Shown here: positions 9,954 through 22,000 of the stretch, piece by piece
Layout: every line of letters starts with the position of its first letter
Position numbering within the stretch: position 1 is the first letter of the stretch
Assembly (NCBI GenBank): GCA_012932295.1
Contig: JAAONU010000006.1
Coordinates: 29,414,882 to 29,478,881 of the forward strand
Direction of reading: 5' to 3'
Length of the DNA stretch: 64,000 nucleotides
DNA from: Cyclina sinensis
Lineage: Eukaryota > Mollusca > Bivalvia > Venerida > Veneridae
The notes under the pieces: generated by a model
Database searches by the model: none
Told to the model about the DNA's origin: nothing
What the model saw: only the letters and a program-made list of their open reading frames with translations
Program-made: the position numbers and the translations under genes

Positions 9954-12595
9954 AGTTCCTGACACGCGCCTGCCAATTATAGTCAGTACTGACTTTTGGT
10001 TGTAGTAACTTGAAGCTGAAGTTGAAGAACGAGTGCATTTATTCTCATAATAAACTAAAAACCTACCTCTAGCCATAAATATGAGAAGGTTTAACACACC
10101 TGAATAGAAAATATTTTCGTCTCAGCCTGCATTTTAAGTGTATGTGGAAAATATATGCCTATGCAATAATAACCTTTCTCGCCTGGTTAGGCACTTTTCT
10201 AAAAATAGGCACAACTGTAAGCTGGCCATAGTGCAAAGCGCAATTGCATTGACTGTAGCCATTTTAGAATGTATAGGTTTATTTGAAACATATAATCATC
10301 TTACTTCAATGTTGGAACCAGCATTTTCGGGTTAATGTTGCTTCTTTACAAATCTATGAAATTCTGGTCACTTTCAGAATCATTCTCTCCAACAAAATGT
10401 TTGATTTTTAATGTAATTTAAGAAATGAATCAGCCAGTGCTTAATCATTAAATGTCACATGATCTCTGTTCAAGGTATATTAAAATTCTCACTTGCAGTC
10501 CTCATTGTAATCCTCAGCAAAATTTATGTTGAGTTACAAGATGAGAACTTTTTATAGCAGTGTGCTAGCATAATATGGCTAGCTATTACTTATATATAAA
10601 TCTACAAGATGTTCTTAAATTTAAACAAATCATTTGCACTGTAATGACAATGTGGTGTATTTGGTGCTCGCAGTGTTTAAATTTTGGATGGATTTCACAC
10701 GGACAGAAGCAAATTTACAGTATCTAGCAGACTAGTCTGTGTAGTATATCCAGTAGCTAACATTCTTTTAGACTTCTGTGAAAGCAAAAACTTAACACAT
10801 ATAACCTTTTTTAATCCTACCATATTGGTCATATTAAATGTCGTTACAAGGTGAATAAAATGCAAACTAATCCTTTCTAACTGTGGTACAGAAAATAATA
10901 AAGTTTTGCATATATTTCAAAATACTGTGAATATGTGTGACTGTAACCTATAATGTTAACCACTTACTTTGCAAAACGTAATGCTAAAACATTACCTGTG
11001 TAGCTGTCAATAAATCAAATACGCAGCAGGCCTCAATCTTCTACACTTGGTGATAACGACTGAGAATTTTTCTTCGTCTTGGCTTCATGGTTCTAAAGGT
11101 TAACATGTTTGAATTTGGCTTTCAGGGAGAAATATAATTTTGAGACTTAGGGTATAAATCCTGCAAATTACCTTAAAGCAAACAAAAAAGAAAAACATCA
11201 TGTGTATATATTATATTGTTTTACAAACTGACAGGAAATGTGAAATATTCATACTTTTGATTAACTGAAAAAAGTCAGTACTGGGCAACAAACCTGTGCT
11301 CATATTGCTCCATATGATATAGATTCTAGTTTTGTAAACTCTAAAAATACAATCTTTCAAGCCCTAACAACTAGCGGATATTCATATAGTTACAAACAAG
11401 GAAGTCTAATGCGTCTTAGAATACACAACCCAGAGTGAGATTCGAAATCCAATCTTAGCGCATCGAAGGCCAACACAGGGACGAAAAATCGATTCCCTGG
11501 CGCAGTTGTCAGAAGTTGTACTTAAACAATTATAGGAATGGTATGCACTGGACCGTGCACATCCTCTCTTGTGAAAGGCATCATTATGATGACAAATGAT
11601 GTGTATTTTTAGATAAAATCTTGAAGGATCTTCTTTTTTATTTATGCTTTTATAACAAAGTACAGGAGAGGTTTTACAGGACAATCCCTCATCTTAAGAA
11701 CAAGGAAGTCTGTAACAGAATGATGCAACGCATCTTAGAATACACAACCCTAAGTGGGACTGGACCGCAACAATATGTAAAAATTATAAATAAAAAAAAC
11801 GAAAAAAGCAGGTTGTATTATTTAAGTATGTCGAAATAGTATTATATATATGATTAAGGCTACTTCTAGACACAAATTGTATTATTTTCACAGATACCTT
11901 TGAGCATCCCTTTATTTGATATGTTCCAGATATGTTCCAGAATAAGTACACCTTTTTTTTCTTCTTTTTTTTGCAGTTTCCACCTATAATTCGATTTACA
12001 TTAAGTTTTTTCTTCCCTTTTCCAGAAAAGAAAAAAAACATGTTATTTTCCCCAAATTTAAGGACAAGCCCCTTCCCCTACCTTTGCAAAAAGCCCTGAT
12101 GTGTGAGAATTTCGTATTGTAGTTTGAACAATTATTATCAGTTGGTGCCTGAGTATACTTTCAAGAGGATAATCATTGTCTTTATGCAGATCAGATGAAC
12201 ACATAAAGAATAAAGTTCATAGCTTGTTTAACAGAGTCATTCCATTTACGTTTCGACAATGCTCACGATACATTATGTAGCCTACACAGGTGTATTTAAT
12301 GTTCCTATAATAAAATGCATTCAAATGACATTTTAGAATATTTGTAAAATTAGTTTGTTATTTAAAATACCACAACTAGACAAGCCTTTCTTCTTTAAAA
12401 GGGAAACTTAATTTAGTTTAAGACGTTTTCACATGCCTTGTAATCTTCAAGAACCGGAAATCTATCTTAGAAGTGCTTTATATGCCGGATAAAGTGCGTA
12501 CGAAACCAAAAGAAAAGTCAAAATCTGTTTAAGGTCGGTCAGAAAAAAACCAGTGTATGCGGCAAAGTCAATTACATTTAGAATATTTTTTCTAC
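9954..12595. other. Intergenic, no gene recognised
   Basis: AT-rich sequence. A short motif, AACAAGGAAGTCT followed by CTTAGAATACACAACCC, occurs twice (about 11396 and 11700), suggesting a local duplication. Poly-T and poly-A stretches lie around 11950-12040. The small open frames carry no recognisable motif. It is matched closely by 52860-55480. Confidence 0.5.
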
Positions 12596-12598
12596 CTA

Positions 12599-12668
12599 AC
12601 ACACACACACACACGCACGCACGCACGCGCGCGCGCACGCACGCACGGACGCACGCACACACACACAT
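12599..12668. repeat. (CA)n/(CG)n alternating purine-pyrimidine microsatellite, copy A
   Basis: An almost uninterrupted run of CA, CGCA and CG dinucleotides, broken once by GGAC. It is the classic composition for left-handed Z-DNA. Copy B has a shorter version (55480-55539). The Cys/Arg/Val-rich frames reading through it are artefacts. Confidence 0.9.
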
Positions 12669-13200
12669 GTGCCGTGATATCTTCTTGTGAGAAGGGCACA
12701 TACTGTGTCAGATAATTAATTGTATTTATAAATGAGACAAAGTGTACGCAGACTTCCTTTTTAAATGCGATTTTTGTGGGTCTGTCATTAGGAATTAGGT
12801 TTTTTTTCTGTCTACTTGTAAGTTGGTCCATAGATGTTATGTATGAATGCATTTCCAAAAAAGGGTTCAAGCGTTGCTTCATGCATGTTGCAAAAATCAC
12901 ATAAATCTGTAATTTTCAGTTTTCATTTGAACAAGTACCCATTTATGTGTGTTTAGTGCTAGATAAAATTGTGTTGGAAATTTCTTATTTTTGAAACGAT
13001 TGATATCTTATATATTGCTCTAAATATTGTTTTCGCCTTAAGCTTACTATTTCGAAGACTCCATGTATGTTTTATCTTTTTATTTTTTTTTCATTGGTAT
13101 TTTGTATCAAAACTTTTCACATGAAATGACTGAAATGCTAACTTACTGCGCAAACATTTTGTTCGGAAGTATAACTTGTAGGATTTAATCACCGTAATCA

Positions 13201-13597
13201 GAAAAACGCTTGATTTTAGCACGATGTTTTGAAGATTTCTTGACATAAACGTATCAAACAACTTTATATTTTGTTTGGTTTACAAGAATTTCATAGTGAA
13301 AATTGATTCTAATTTAAACTTTATCCCTGCGTTTCCAATTAAATACTGATATAATCGTTTTTTGCTAACGAAACACATGTAACGTAGGCGCAGTTTTTTT
13401 TGTGACGCACGCGGAGCAAGGATTCAATAACTTTCAAGTACCTTTTCTCACCGTAATTGACCAAATAACAAATAACTAGATGTATTTTATATTTTTATTC
13501 TTGCTATGAAATTCTTGTAAACCAAAAAAATATAAAGTCCTCATACGTTTATGTCAAGAAATCTTCAAAATATCGTGCTAAAATCAAGCGTTTTTCT
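13201..13597. repeat. Inverted repeat with 95-bp arms, copy A
   Basis: Arm 13201-13296 is the reverse complement of arm 13503-13597 with a few mismatches; both contain TGAAATTCTTGTAAACCAA and TTTATGTCAAGAAATCTT in opposite orientation. About 206 bp separates them. The left arm and spacer (13201-13479) are an inverted copy of 15431-15713, and the right arm onward (13504-13841) is a direct copy of 15612-15953 next to the FkbM gene. Confidence 0.8.
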
Positions 13598-14310
13598 TTA
13601 CTAACGCTAGGTTTTCCTGAATGATCTTAAAAATGGCAAAGTTCTGAGACAAAACAGTTTTGGAGCAAAAATCTACATTGATTAAACAGTCATCTTAGAC
13701 TATTAAACAAAAACCAGACAGAAAAAATGAAGGAATAACGAGGAAAATATTTACATCACCCCTTCGTAATCCCTGATATACACGACTGCGGATGCGTTAC
13801 AAATCCTCCTCCCAATTGTAACGATTGGACACGGTGATAATACTTTACAATCAAATAGGATGACTAGAGCCAGTTCTCGGCTTTACACATCCGGGTACTT
13901 TTTAAAGGTAGTATATCCGTACTTGGGTGTAACTCGGATTTTATCGTTGAGCTATATGTAACTTCAAGATTAAAAATTAATTACAAAAACTAGAACATAT
14001 AACAAAAAAACTATCTTAATTTCCAAGACCAATGGCCTGATAAGTGCATTTGTAACGATTCTAATTAATCAAAGATGTTAGGTTTCATAACAAACGACTT
14101 TAAAGTCAAATAGGCTCTAACGATAAAGTCTGAGTAACGATCGACAACCGAATGCTTAAATTAGTTAGTTACTGTTATCTGTTTGGTAAAGGGCTAGAAT
14201 GACGTCATGCTTAAGCCGAGAATCTGCTTTCTTAAAAAGCTTTCATTATTTACATTTGATTTTATTAAGAATCTTCATCAAATTTATCTTTTACACTCCT
14301 TGAGGAGCCA

Positions 14311-14525
14311 CCATGGTCCAGGAGTAGAGCGCAGGGCTCCGGATCCGGAGGTTGCGGGTTCGAATCCCGACAGAGGCGAGATTCTCTCACGATCTTCACA
14401 TTCCTCACCTCGACGCGAATACTGGTATGGAACCCAGGAAGCAGTCATCGAGCGTGATGATTCTAAGTTGTAAGAACTTGTATAGCAATCGATGTAAAAT
14501 AAATGAGTCTAAACTAAGTCTAAAC
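14311..14525 (+). mobile_element. tRNA-derived SINE, copy A
   Basis: The head CCATGGTCCAGGAGTAGAGC resembles a tRNA 5' part with box A (GGTCCAGGAGTAGAGC). A perfect box B GGTTCGAATCC is at 14357-14367. The body continues through CGAGATTCTCTCACG and GGAACCCAGGAAGCAGTC to a tail GAGTCTAAACTAAGTCTAAAC. Another member of this family is in intron 2 (21712-21924, opposite strand). The copy at 57178-57392 is its duplicate. Clear target duplications were not seen. Confidence 0.8.
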
Positions 14526-15076
14526 ATTGTACCTTCTAAATTTGATTTCACAGAAATCTTGTTTTTGTGATGCATGACGCGGATGCACAAGCAGAGATAA
14601 CATATTTTAATAGTTTGGAAAAAGCAGAGTATAAGTATTACCCATACATAAAACTCAACAGAGCATTCACGATTCAAACTGCAGATTACTATATTGCTGT
14701 ATTCAGTTTTAATGAGCTATGAATATTCACATTCAATCTCTGCTATTTTTGGGTGAATCAACAAACAACCTTGCACATCCATAATAAGAATACCTGCAAG
14801 TTGACAAACAAATTGCTTAATCATTTCACGCAGGGATTTCATGTTTGTTTAATTTAAAACCGCAGCAACTTTATGAGTTTTGACTTGATACATGCGCACA
14901 TGCGCTGAAAATACCTATTTAATATTTTTGGGAAATCCCGGATATACACTCGCTGATTATTTTTGGGGCATTCATGGGAGATTTTCATTTGTCATTAGGG
15001 AGAAATAGTAACGTGATGCTCGTTTGGGAGAGGTGCAGCTCGAGAGAGGTGAAAATACACAGATTTCCAATGCGGG

Positions 15077-15090
15077 GGGGGGGGGGGGGG
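15077..15090 (+). repeat. Poly-G tract
   Basis: A pure G run in an AT-rich region. The copy B counterpart near 57942 is about half as long, as expected for a slippage-prone homopolymer. Confidence 0.8.
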
Positions 15091-15430
15091 ATCAAAATAT
15101 AGTTATAAAGAGGATGCCGTTCGTGGGAGGTGACGTTATGGGAGGATTGACTTTATATTTAACATATCTGTCCCAAATACTTACCACAAGTATAATATAC
15201 ACACTATGGATATCAGATCAATAGGCTCAAAACTGAACTTGCATGTCCCAAAGCTAAGAACAGTTTTTTTAGGAAAAGTGTTGAATATTCTGGAACTAAA
15301 AACTGGAACTCATTCCAGTCTCATTAAGCTGAAACCCTCTCTAGCTTTAAACGTAAATACATTGCATACTGGCAAATTCTTTCTATTAATCTCAGATATA
15401 TGAGAATTTCTTAACGTTTTATAAATATAT

Positions 15431-15953
15431 CTAGTTATTTGTTATTTGGTCAAATACAGTGAGAAAAGGTACTTGAAAGTTATTGAATCCTTGCTCCGCG
15501 TGCGTTCACAAAAAAACTGCGCCTACGTTACATGTGTTTCGTTAGCAAAAACGATTATATCAGTATTTAATTGGAAACGCAGGGATAAAGTTTAAATTAA
15601 AATCAATTTTTACTATGAAATTCTTGTAAACCAAACAAAATATAAAGTTGTTTGATACGTTTATGTCAAGAAATCTTTAAAACATCGTGGTTAAATCAAA
15701 CGTTATTCTTTCTAACGCTAGGTTTTTCCTGAATGATCTTGAAAATTGCAAAGTTCTGAGACAAAACCGTTTTGGAGCAAGAATCTACATTGATTGAAGG
15801 TCATCTTAGACTATTAAACAAAAACCAGACAGAAAAAATAAAGAAATAATGAGGAAAATATTTACACCACCCCTTCCTAAATCCCTGAAATACACGCCTG
15901 CGGATGCGTTACAAATCCTCCTTCCAACTGTAACGATTGGACACGGTGTTAAT
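15431..15953. repeat. Promoter-proximal block duplicated upstream in both orientations
   Basis: 15431-15713 recurs inverted at 13201-13479. 15612-15953 recurs directly at 13504-13841, up to the shared word GATTGGACACGGTG. The block ends about 120 bp before the FkbM start codon, so it may include the promoter. No TATA box or other firm promoter element was identified. Confidence 0.75.
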
Positions 15954-16042
15954 CGGCTCCGGTAACGTTCGATCAACAGTATTAATTGTCTTCAAAGCAG
16001 AGAAACGCTACCTGTTTTATTAATAAAACAACCTGTTTGTCT

Positions 16043-16087
16043 ATGTATTTAGTTTACATAGCAATGTGCAATGGATTACATAAATAG
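16043..16087 (+). promoter_or_regulatory. Upstream ORF overlapping the FkbM start codon
   Basis: ATG codons at 16043 and 16064 share one frame and run to a TAG at 16085-16087, overlapping the main ATG (16071) out of frame; the peptide is MYLVYIAMCNGLHK. It is unchanged in copy B. If the transcript starts upstream it could lower translation; the transcript start is unknown. Confidence 0.35.
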
Positions 16088-19000
16088 AAAAGCGTATTTT
16101 TTTTCTACCTGGGTACTGCTTTTTGTTGTTATTTTTTTAGTATATTCAAAGATATATGAGGAGACTGAGCCAACGCTTATTAAATATTATAATAAGGTAG
16201 AAATGCTGGAAAACCCTAAAGTAGATATAATGTCAAATTTTAACGATGGAAAAGTTGGAGCTGACGACCCAAAACTTCTTTATCTTTTAAAGAATTATTT
16301 CATTAAACCACCTTCATCGTTACCCTATAATTTGACAAAACCTCATATCCAGGATCCGTCACCAGGACAGGCAGTCTATGTTGATAACTTACTGAATCAT
16401 AAGGTAAGATTTTGATTTTAAACATAAAAATGCAAAAGAACGTAAATATTTAAACACTCATCAAATTTAAAATATTTGTTGACTTTATGAAAGCCATCGG
16501 ATCTTCTGATGGTAATTGCAATGAAATTATTTGGCATTATATGAGACATATTGTCGGAAACCCAATGGCGAACGGCAGACGTGGAGACTTTGTCGTGTTC
16601 ATTACATAATTGCTAAATGGCTGACTAACTTCAATCTTGCATTGCAGCTTTCTTACAAGAAATACAGTGTACAAGAACCTTAACTCTACCTTGTCTTTTT
16701 CTGTATTATTTGTTTGTTTTAAATTCGGATGTCTGACCACGAAATATATGTCACTGGTCAAATCTGTAAAATGTGAGCACTACATACCAAATGCTGCGCC
16801 CAGTCTTCAAGAATTTTGTTCAGAGAATTCTTTCCATTTGGAATCAAAACAATTTCTGAACTTTATGTGCAGTAAAAAGGTCACTAAAAGGGCGTTTGAA
16901 TCCCCTGTTTCATCAACTTATATTGTAAAACAGAGTTTAGCTCATTTCAGCACGTAGTGCTCATGTGAATTTTTAGGAACAGTGATTGTCCGTCGGCGTC
17001 CATCGTCCACTATTTTTTCAAATTAAATTCATTTTGAAACCAGCAGGCTAAATTTGGGAAAACTTGCCTGGATCGTTCCTTGCAAGATCTATCGAAATTA
17101 TTTGAATGGTTCCAATCCACTACGATCTGGGCCCCAGGAGCTAAGAAGATTTAAAAAGTAAAAAAGAAACATGTGTTTTGTTGTTGTTGTTATTTTCCTA
17201 CGCAAGCTTATATGGGGAAAACTTTGATAATCTTCTCTTAATTCAAAAGTTCTAGGGCCCAGATATTCAGTTGTCTAGTAGACTTTTACCAAGTTTGTTC
17301 AAATCATGGCCCTATGGTCTAAATTTACTCTGTTCCCAGCTACAAAATTATTTCTTATTTAGGCCTTTATAGCGAAACCTTAAAACAAATATTCTTATCT
17401 GAAACAACTATGCCTTGAGAATTGATATTGGCATACATGGGGTCATAAATGACTCATCCACAGGGTAATTTGATTTAATAAAGCCTTATTTACATATACC
17501 AAAAACTGTGAAAACCTTCTTTTTTGACACCACAAGGTGAGGGCTTAGACGTTTCATCATCTCGAAATCCTTCAAATGATCCACTTGATTTTTGTAAATC
17601 CTGCATAGAAAAACAACTTTAAAAATCTTCTTGTCAGCAACCATAAGGCCTAGTTTTAAGTTGGTTGATGTATATCATGGCCTAGTAGACGTCTATAAAG
17701 TTGTTCAAATCGTGGCACTTGGGTCAAAATTGGCCCATCCCCTGGGGTCCCAACGTCTAAAAATAGACTTTTACTATAGAATTTTAATTATTGATAGATG
17801 TCTTGGATATTTGGTTACTGTAGGGACCCTGCATGAATATATGCCTTTTACTTAGGTCAAGGACATTGAGGCTAAAATAGATTTCTTATACCTGTCCCGA
17901 TAGAGTCTTCATTTATTGATCGATATATGAGATATCTGGTATGTAGGGAACTTGCAAAGACCCTACCCTTAAATGGATCAATGTCAAGGTCTCTGAGGCT
18001 GAAAATAGATTTTTTTTGTCATAGAGCCTTTATCTATTGATTGGTATTTGAGATATTTGGAATATAGCCAACTTGCATGAACTTCTTCCATTAAATAAGA
18101 ATTGAGCTCATCGAGCTTAAATATACATTTATCTACTTAACCTCAGTGCCCTCATTTATAGACCATTATCTTTGATATTTGTTATATATGTTCCTTACAT
18201 AGACGTTTTCCCTCAGGAGGGCTTTGAGGTCTCTAAGTCAAGGGCAAGGGCACCAAGCTTAATAATATTTTTTCTTCATTTTATCATCAAGTCTTTATTC
18301 ATTTATTCATTGACTGATATTTAAGAAATTTTGGTTTGTATGCATCTTTTTTGAACCACAGCCATTCACTGGGGTTAGGTTACCTAAGCTACACATAGAT
18401 TTTTTAATACTTTTTGCTATAAAGCCTTCATTTATATACTAATATCTTAGATATTTCGTAATTAGGTACATTGCTTAGAGCTCTACATTTGAGTGGGATT
18501 TGAGGTCACCAGGGTCAAGGTCAATGTTACATAAATTAAAATTTTATTTCTCTTTATACCATTATAGTGTTATGCTTTCATTCGATAAATTTTCAACAAC
18601 AGTTTTATAAAACATTTATAAACGATATATATTCTATGTATAGACTATCTGGAGATTATTGTGGATTCACATCCATTGGTCGGTCCGGCCGTCCGACCGG
18701 ACGTTCCTAGACAAAATTTGTCCATACTATTTCTCACCACTTTTTTCAGACTTTAATAATACTTAAGAATCATAAGCACCAAACCTAATTATGCATATCG
18801 TTGTCACGTCGAACTCCGATGATTTTCACGGGGTTATAGACTTTTGATCATTTTCTTTTTAGAATATAAATTTCTTCGGACTGTTTTTCATTAACTATTA
18901 TACCGATTTTAATAATTCTTTGCAAGAATCATAAGTACCAAGCTAAGCAAAGTTGTACATATTGTTGCTGCATTCAACTGCCGAGCATTTTCACTTAGTT

Positions 19001-22000
19001 TTAGGCTTTTGACTTTTTTACATATAAAAGAAAAGAAGATTTTCCAGTGTAAGTTTATCTGTGCTTTTTCAGTATTAATAAGAATATAATAAAATTTGTT
19101 TAGTAATTAGCCCCGATATGCATTTCCATATTGTTTAGTGTTTGTAAAGATTTCTGTTATTTTTTTTTTCTTTTAGTATGTTTCAGTTATTTTGTGTTTA
19201 TCCATATGGTTGACCTTTACTGCTGAGTTAACTTTCCACAGCAGTTTGTGTTTGTTTCATTTTTTTATTATTATGACAGACATATAATAAATGTAGAAAC
19301 TGCTGTGTCAAGGCGGTAACTGGGTGCATTCATCACCTGTAATGATACCTTCTGTTTACTTTTATTTTCTTGCAAATATTTGTTTTTACTTTGTTTTACT
19401 AAAGCAAGCTGATCCCATAATGGGTTACAGAGTTATGACCCCTTAGCAGTTGGACTTAGGTGAATGATTCAGGGCCATTATGGTCCTCTTGTTATGAAAC
19501 GCGACCAAAATACTGTCAGGGAATAGACGCAAGTCATGTTTTATTGGCAAAAATATGTTCCCGGAATTTAACCCAGTACTTTCGTTCTTACAGTTTTGCT
19601 CGATGTATATTCTGTTTTAAATACAACCTTGGTTGTCACACCGGTAAGCCTTGATATTTACTTATGTGATTGATTACAGAAACATATTTCATGCAAAATA
19701 AAGTTTGGTTTATCATATATTTCCTATGTTTCTCTATTTTATTTGTGCTGATAATGCCTCTGATCAGCTCAAAGATTGTTGTCCAGTTAATTATACTAAA
19801 AACTTTAGAAACCTTGTAATGCATTAAATTTCCTTAATTCGAAATTAACTTTTGCACAAGAAACTAATAAAAAAGTTTTTTTGTTTCTTTCTAGAGAAGT
19901 TATTATCTTATATTATGTGTAATCAAAACTTTGTTTCAGTCACACAGCCGTATTTTTATATAACAGATTTCAACTTCACACAGTTGTTGAAGTATATGAG
20001 TAGATGAGCCTTATTTTGTTGAATTTTGCTTGAATTTCAAAATGCATCCAAACATTTAGCCAATCCGCCAGACCAGTAAGTCAATTTGCTTAACAAGTGT
20101 TGTTTCTTCAATGACTATTTAGTGTTAGAATTTACGTCTGTGTTCAATACCGAACTATTTCAGTACTTTCAATCCTTTGATTATGTTTTGGATGCTCTTG
20201 TTTGTCGTTTTACCGCCCGTCATAACATTTCCCCCTAAACCACTAATCCAGTAGAAGGAAAAATTCAAAGGAATGATTCTGGCATGATCCTCTTTTTAAC
20301 TGTTTAAAAGAATGGAATTGCCTGCAGAACCCTGGTTGTCATGGATTTTAAAGGAAAATATATGTTTTTTCTTCTTGTCTGAAACCACACGGCCTAGAAC
20401 ATAAATATTTGGTTTGTGGTATTATCTACTAGACTTCTACCTAAATAATATAATCATTGCTCTGGGGTAAGAATTTGAAGGACGGGTAACTTAATTTTGA
20501 AAAAAAATTAAAAGGAAAATATTTCAAAATATTCTGAATCGACTAGGCATAGAACTTTAATATTTGGTTAGTAGTATCAGCTAGTAAATCTCTATCGAAA
20601 CCATATAACTCATGGCTCTGAGATAAAAATTGGCCGTACTAAAAGGGTCACTTTTCCCATAGACTGTTAGAGTGAACACTTTCAGAATCACCTTGCCTAA
20701 ATTGACATGACCTAGAGTTTAAGTATTTGATTTCATCTAGTACACATATACTTAAATTATATTAATCATGGCCCCGGGGTCAAAATTGGCCCTGCTATTG
20801 GCGTTACTTCATTCTGCATCAACTTTTTATAGGATTGTTTTTTCTATAATATTTTAACATCAAAAGCCGATTGGCCTAATCAAATAAAATTTTACAGGAA
20901 TGGTCCGTAAATAGTTTCCTTTCGGAATTATATAAAAATGTAATTTCATGCAAAACCTTCAAAATTCTTTGAAGAAACACTGCCGCGGTTAGAAAGTAAT
21001 CTGGCAAAAATGTTACTTGTGTGAACTGCTATTTATTTTCTTCAAGCCTAATTCTAAAAGAACAATTTGGCATATAATTAAGTGACCTTCTATATGAATT
21101 AATTAATTCATTGCAATTTGTGAAAAAATGGCTGCCAAGGGCACTGCTCATTTGCCTAATATCTTCTTATAGAAAACTTGAAAACGCTTGTTCTAAGAAA
21201 CTGCAGGTCCAAGTTAAAATTTCATTTTGTTTTCTTTAATCTGACACTTACAAGCACCACCATCCCCACTGACTTATAACCCATTTTCAAGTGAGCGACC
21301 CAACACTATTTGATTCTTTTTTTATGTGTTTTTATATTTTCTTTCCAGACTAATGGCTTTTTCATCGAATGCGGTGCAAGCGTTGGCGAACGCCACTCTA
21401 ATACACTATTTCTAGAGAGATATCGCAACTGGACTGGTATTCTTATTGAAGCAAACCCGATGTTGTACGAAGAACTACAATCAAAAAACAGAAAAGCAAG
21501 TTCTCTTAACGCTTGTCTCAGTACAAATGCGTACCCATCAACGGTAATAAATACAAGTGGTTTATCTGAAAATATGTTCGTTAACAAAACGTTGGTTATA
21601 CATAATATACAGACAAGTTTTTATGAATGCTTGGTTTTTATATACATCAATATATAAATCAATGCAACAAAAGTCACATATGGTTATCTTTTCTTATGCG
21701 ATATATTTTGTGTTAGTTTAGTTTAGACTCATTTACTTTACATTGATTGCGATACAAGTTCTTACAACTTAGATTCATCACGCTCGCTGACTGCTTCCTG
21801 GGTTCCATACCAGTATTCGCGCAGCGTGTAGGAATGTGAAGATCGTGAGAGAATCTCGCCTCTGACGGGATTCGAACCCATGACCTCCGGATCCGGAGCC
21901 CTGCGCTCTACCCCTGGACCATGGTATATTTTGTATGATAAAACTACTGATAACGATCAGACTTGCTACTGAAATAGATATTTGAAAAGAACAAAATGGA

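Larger units (their letters stand above)
16404..21348 (+). other. Intron 1 of the FkbM-like gene
   Basis: A 4.9-kb intron made largely of degenerate mollusc-type tandem repeats. These are GGCCTAG / TAGTAGAC / GGGTCAAAATTGGCCC units near 17200-17340, 17610-17760 and 20360-20810; a 120-150-bp array at 17786-18560; and a two-unit repeat at 18690-19040. Short open frames inside (16637-16957, 19460-19654) show no motif; they persist in copy B only because the whole intron does. Confidence 0.8.

Noticed and set aside
12462..12900. Cys/Val/Arg-rich open frames on the minus strand
   Set aside because: They are translations of the CA/CG microsatellite, and change length with it in copy B.
14311..14385. 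Possible tRNA gene (box A and box B present)
   Set aside because: No full cloverleaf or acceptor stem could be folded; the sequence continues into a SINE body with a tail and recurs elsewhere with target duplications.
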